A stretch of 32,313 nt of DNA, from positions 1 through 32,313 of the forward strand of contig JAOTTU010000003.1 of the NCBI GenBank assembly GCA_029864225.1. Reading direction: 5' to 3'. Positions within the stretch are counted from its first letter, which is position 1. Every line of letters begins with the position of its first letter. Position numbers and translations under genes: made by a program. This stretch comes from Gammaproteobacteria bacterium. Its GTDB lineage: Bacteria; Pseudomonadota; Gammaproteobacteria; UBA9214. Below, piece by piece: positions 31,277-32,313 of the stretch. The notes beneath the pieces were generated by a model. That model was given only the letters and a program-made list of their open reading frames with translations, was not told the origin of the DNA and did no database searches.

Positions 31277-31945
31277 TTACTCCTTGCGAATAAACCCGTG
31301 GCTTTCGAGGGTTTCACGGGTGAGTCCCTGCCCGCTGCCGGGCCGGGCCGCCGCCTCCCCCTGCAGCAGCCGCTCCAGGTAGCGCGCGACCAGGTCGACC
31401 TCCAGGTTGACCTCGCGTCCGGTGCGGTACGCCTTCAGGGTCGTCTCATCCAGGGTGTGAGGGACGCAATTCAGGGAGAATTCGGCGCCATTGACCGCGT
31501 TCACCGTGAGGCTGACCCCGTCGACGCAGATGGAACCCTTGCCGGCAATATAACGTGCAAGTTCGTCCGGCGCCCGGATGGTGAACTGGACCGAGCGGCT
31601 GTCCTCGCTGCGCACGCTGACGGTGCCTATCCCGTCCACGTGCCCGCTCACCAGGTGCCCGCCCAGGCGGGTCTCCAGTGTCAGCGCCTTCTCCAGGTTG
31701 ACGGCATCGTTGATAGCCAGCCGACCGAGTATCGTCCGCCGCAAGGTCTCACCCGAGACATCGGCAACAAAACCTGACCCATTCAGTTCCACCACGGTGA
31801 GGCAGACGCCACTGACGGCAATGCTGTCACCGAGGCCGACATCCTCCATCGGCAGCTTGCCGGTGTGAATGCCGATACGCATGTCACCACCACGGTTTTC
31901 TAACGCGGCGATCGATCCAACGGCCTGTATGATTCCTGTGAACAT
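31277..31945 (-). CDS. ribE: riboflavin synthase alpha subunit
   Basis: Dismutates two 6,7-dimethyl-8-ribityllumazine molecules to riboflavin; 222 residues made of two lumazine-binding barrels (about 1-96 and 97-200). The N-terminus MFTGIIQAVGSI, the pair GDSIAVSGVCLTV and GSICVDGVSLTV (one per barrel), and GGHLVSGHVDGIG are diagnostic. It lies 100 bp before ribBA, and is separated from ribD by 209 bp holding an inverted-repeat element, so the operon is loosened here. Confidence 0.97.
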   Translation of the reverse strand: MFTGIIQAVGSIAALENRGGDMRIGIHTGKLPMEDVGLGDSIAVSGVCLTVVELNGSGFVADVSGETLRRTILGRLAINDAVNLEKALTLETRLGGHLVSGHVDGIGTVSVRSEDSRSVQFTIRAPDELARYIAGKGSICVDGVSLTVNAVNGAEFSLNCVPHTLDETTLKAYRTGREVNLEVDLVARYLERLLQGEAAARPGSGQGLTRETLESHGFIRKE

Positions 31946-31969
31946 GATTTAGCCTAAAAATAATAAAAC

Positions 31970-32124
31970 TTCACCGCAGAGACGCGGAGGACGCAGAGAT
32001 TGAATTATTTAAAGAATAAACAATGCAGAGGTGGATATCGCTACTAATGACTAACTTTTTTCTGATTCGGAATTTTTAACATTGATTTCGGTTTTCTCTG
32101 CGTTCTCTGCGTCTCTGCGGTGAA
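31970..32124. repeat. 155-bp MITE-like element with 30-bp terminal inverted repeats
   Basis: The left end (31970-31999) begins TTCACCGCAGAGACGC and ends GACGCAGAGA. The right end (32095-32124) begins TCTCTGCGTTCTCTGCGTC and ends TGCGGTGAA. Read as reverse complements they match at 28 of 30 positions. Within each end the unit GCAGAGA/TCTCTGC recurs. The 95-bp interior is AT-rich with no open frame worth naming. This kind of CCGCAGAGACGC palindromic repeat is scattered in many bacterial genomes. No clear target-site duplication is visible. It sits between ribD and ribE. Confidence 0.8.
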
Positions 32125-32154
32125 CGATTGTTTTAAAAACATAAAGCGCAGCAC

Positions 32155-32313
32155 CTAGGTCGACACCCTCGCGGTTATCCGCCAGTCTTTTCCTACCGCG
32201 CGTATGTCGCGGATGTCCAGGTCGATGCGGTCCTGCATGCGTTCCAGTCCCGGGAGTGCGAACAGGCCACGGGCGGCATCCCCCATCAGGTGCGGCGCCA
32301 GGTAGATGACCAA
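32155..32313 (-). CDS. ribD: riboflavin biosynthesis protein RibD, C-terminal fragment at window edge
   Basis: The last 52 codons of the bifunctional pyrimidine deaminase/reductase; the rest is beyond the right edge. The visible reductase-domain tail reads LVIYLAPHLMGDAARGLFAL, then a PGLERMQDRIDLDIRDIRAV stretch and KDWRITARVST before the TAG. This matches the C-terminus of RibD (YIAPKLLG, ARGLF, RAVGxDWRI). It is the expected first gene of the ribD-ribE-ribBA-ribH series. Confidence 0.93.
   Translation of the reverse strand: MVIYLAPHLMGDAARGLFALPGLERMQDRIDLDIRDIRAVGKDWRITARVST

Noticed and set aside
1..32313. tRNA, rRNA, CRISPR array, toxin-antitoxin pair, prophage or defence genes
   Set aside because: None is supported. 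All coding space is taken by housekeeping or signalling genes, and the intergenic regions are short with no cloverleaf or regularly spaced repeats.

Overview
The window looks like chromosomal core sequence of a GC-rich gammaproteobacterium, plausibly a Chromatiales/Ectothiorhodospiraceae-like lineage. The evidence is gene content and order: rib-nusB-thiL-pgpA, xseB-ispA, parE-parC next to fimX, the efp-epmA-epmB modification set, and a MlaE/F/D lipid transporter. The lineage is an inference. I see no rRNA, tRNA, CRISPR array, phage or complete insertion sequence. Coding density is high and no gene-free stretch exceeds 300 bases.

Layout. 1-5818 (minus strand): efp, epmA, mlaE (with an N-terminal STAS/MlaB-like part), mlaF, mlaD, a PqiC-type auxiliary lipoprotein and trmJ (cut by the window edge). 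This reads as one long co-directional block that combines EF-P and its lysyl ligase with a retrograde-type phospholipid transporter. epmB is divergent from efp at 5866. 7040-11712: a PilZ-like, FimW-type protein and a FimX-type REC-PAS-GGDEF-EAL protein, both expected to read c-di-GMP for type IV pilus function, with a convergent GNAT gene between them. 11830-15957: a DUF1015 gene, then a membrane class III adenylate cyclase overlapping a TPR lipoprotein. 15968-20127: topoisomerase IV parE-parC. 20161-20724: a CNP1-like exported protein.

20816-23260 is the most intriguing poorly described unit. It holds a rubrerythrin without a rubredoxin domain, a cytoplasmic heterodisulfide-reductase/GlpC-like iron-sulfur protein and a DUF3501 protein. 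They follow a promoter with a perfect TTGACA -35 box and a 15-bp palindrome near the expected transcription start. I read this as a candidate peroxide-reduction module in which the Fe-S protein may replace the missing rubredoxin.

23462-25616 carries xseB-ispA and then folE2, the zinc-independent GTP cyclohydrolase, with a palindrome over its probable -10 box. 25730-27131 carries an exported retropepsin-like protease divergent from a class I glutamine amidotransferase. 27372-32313 (minus strand) is the riboflavin/thiamine/lipid block ribD (partial), ribE, ribBA with a dead GTP cyclohydrolase II half, ribH, nusB, thiL and pgpA. A 155-bp MITE-like element with 30-bp inverted ends separates ribD from ribE, and a possible leader peptide overlaps the pgpA start.
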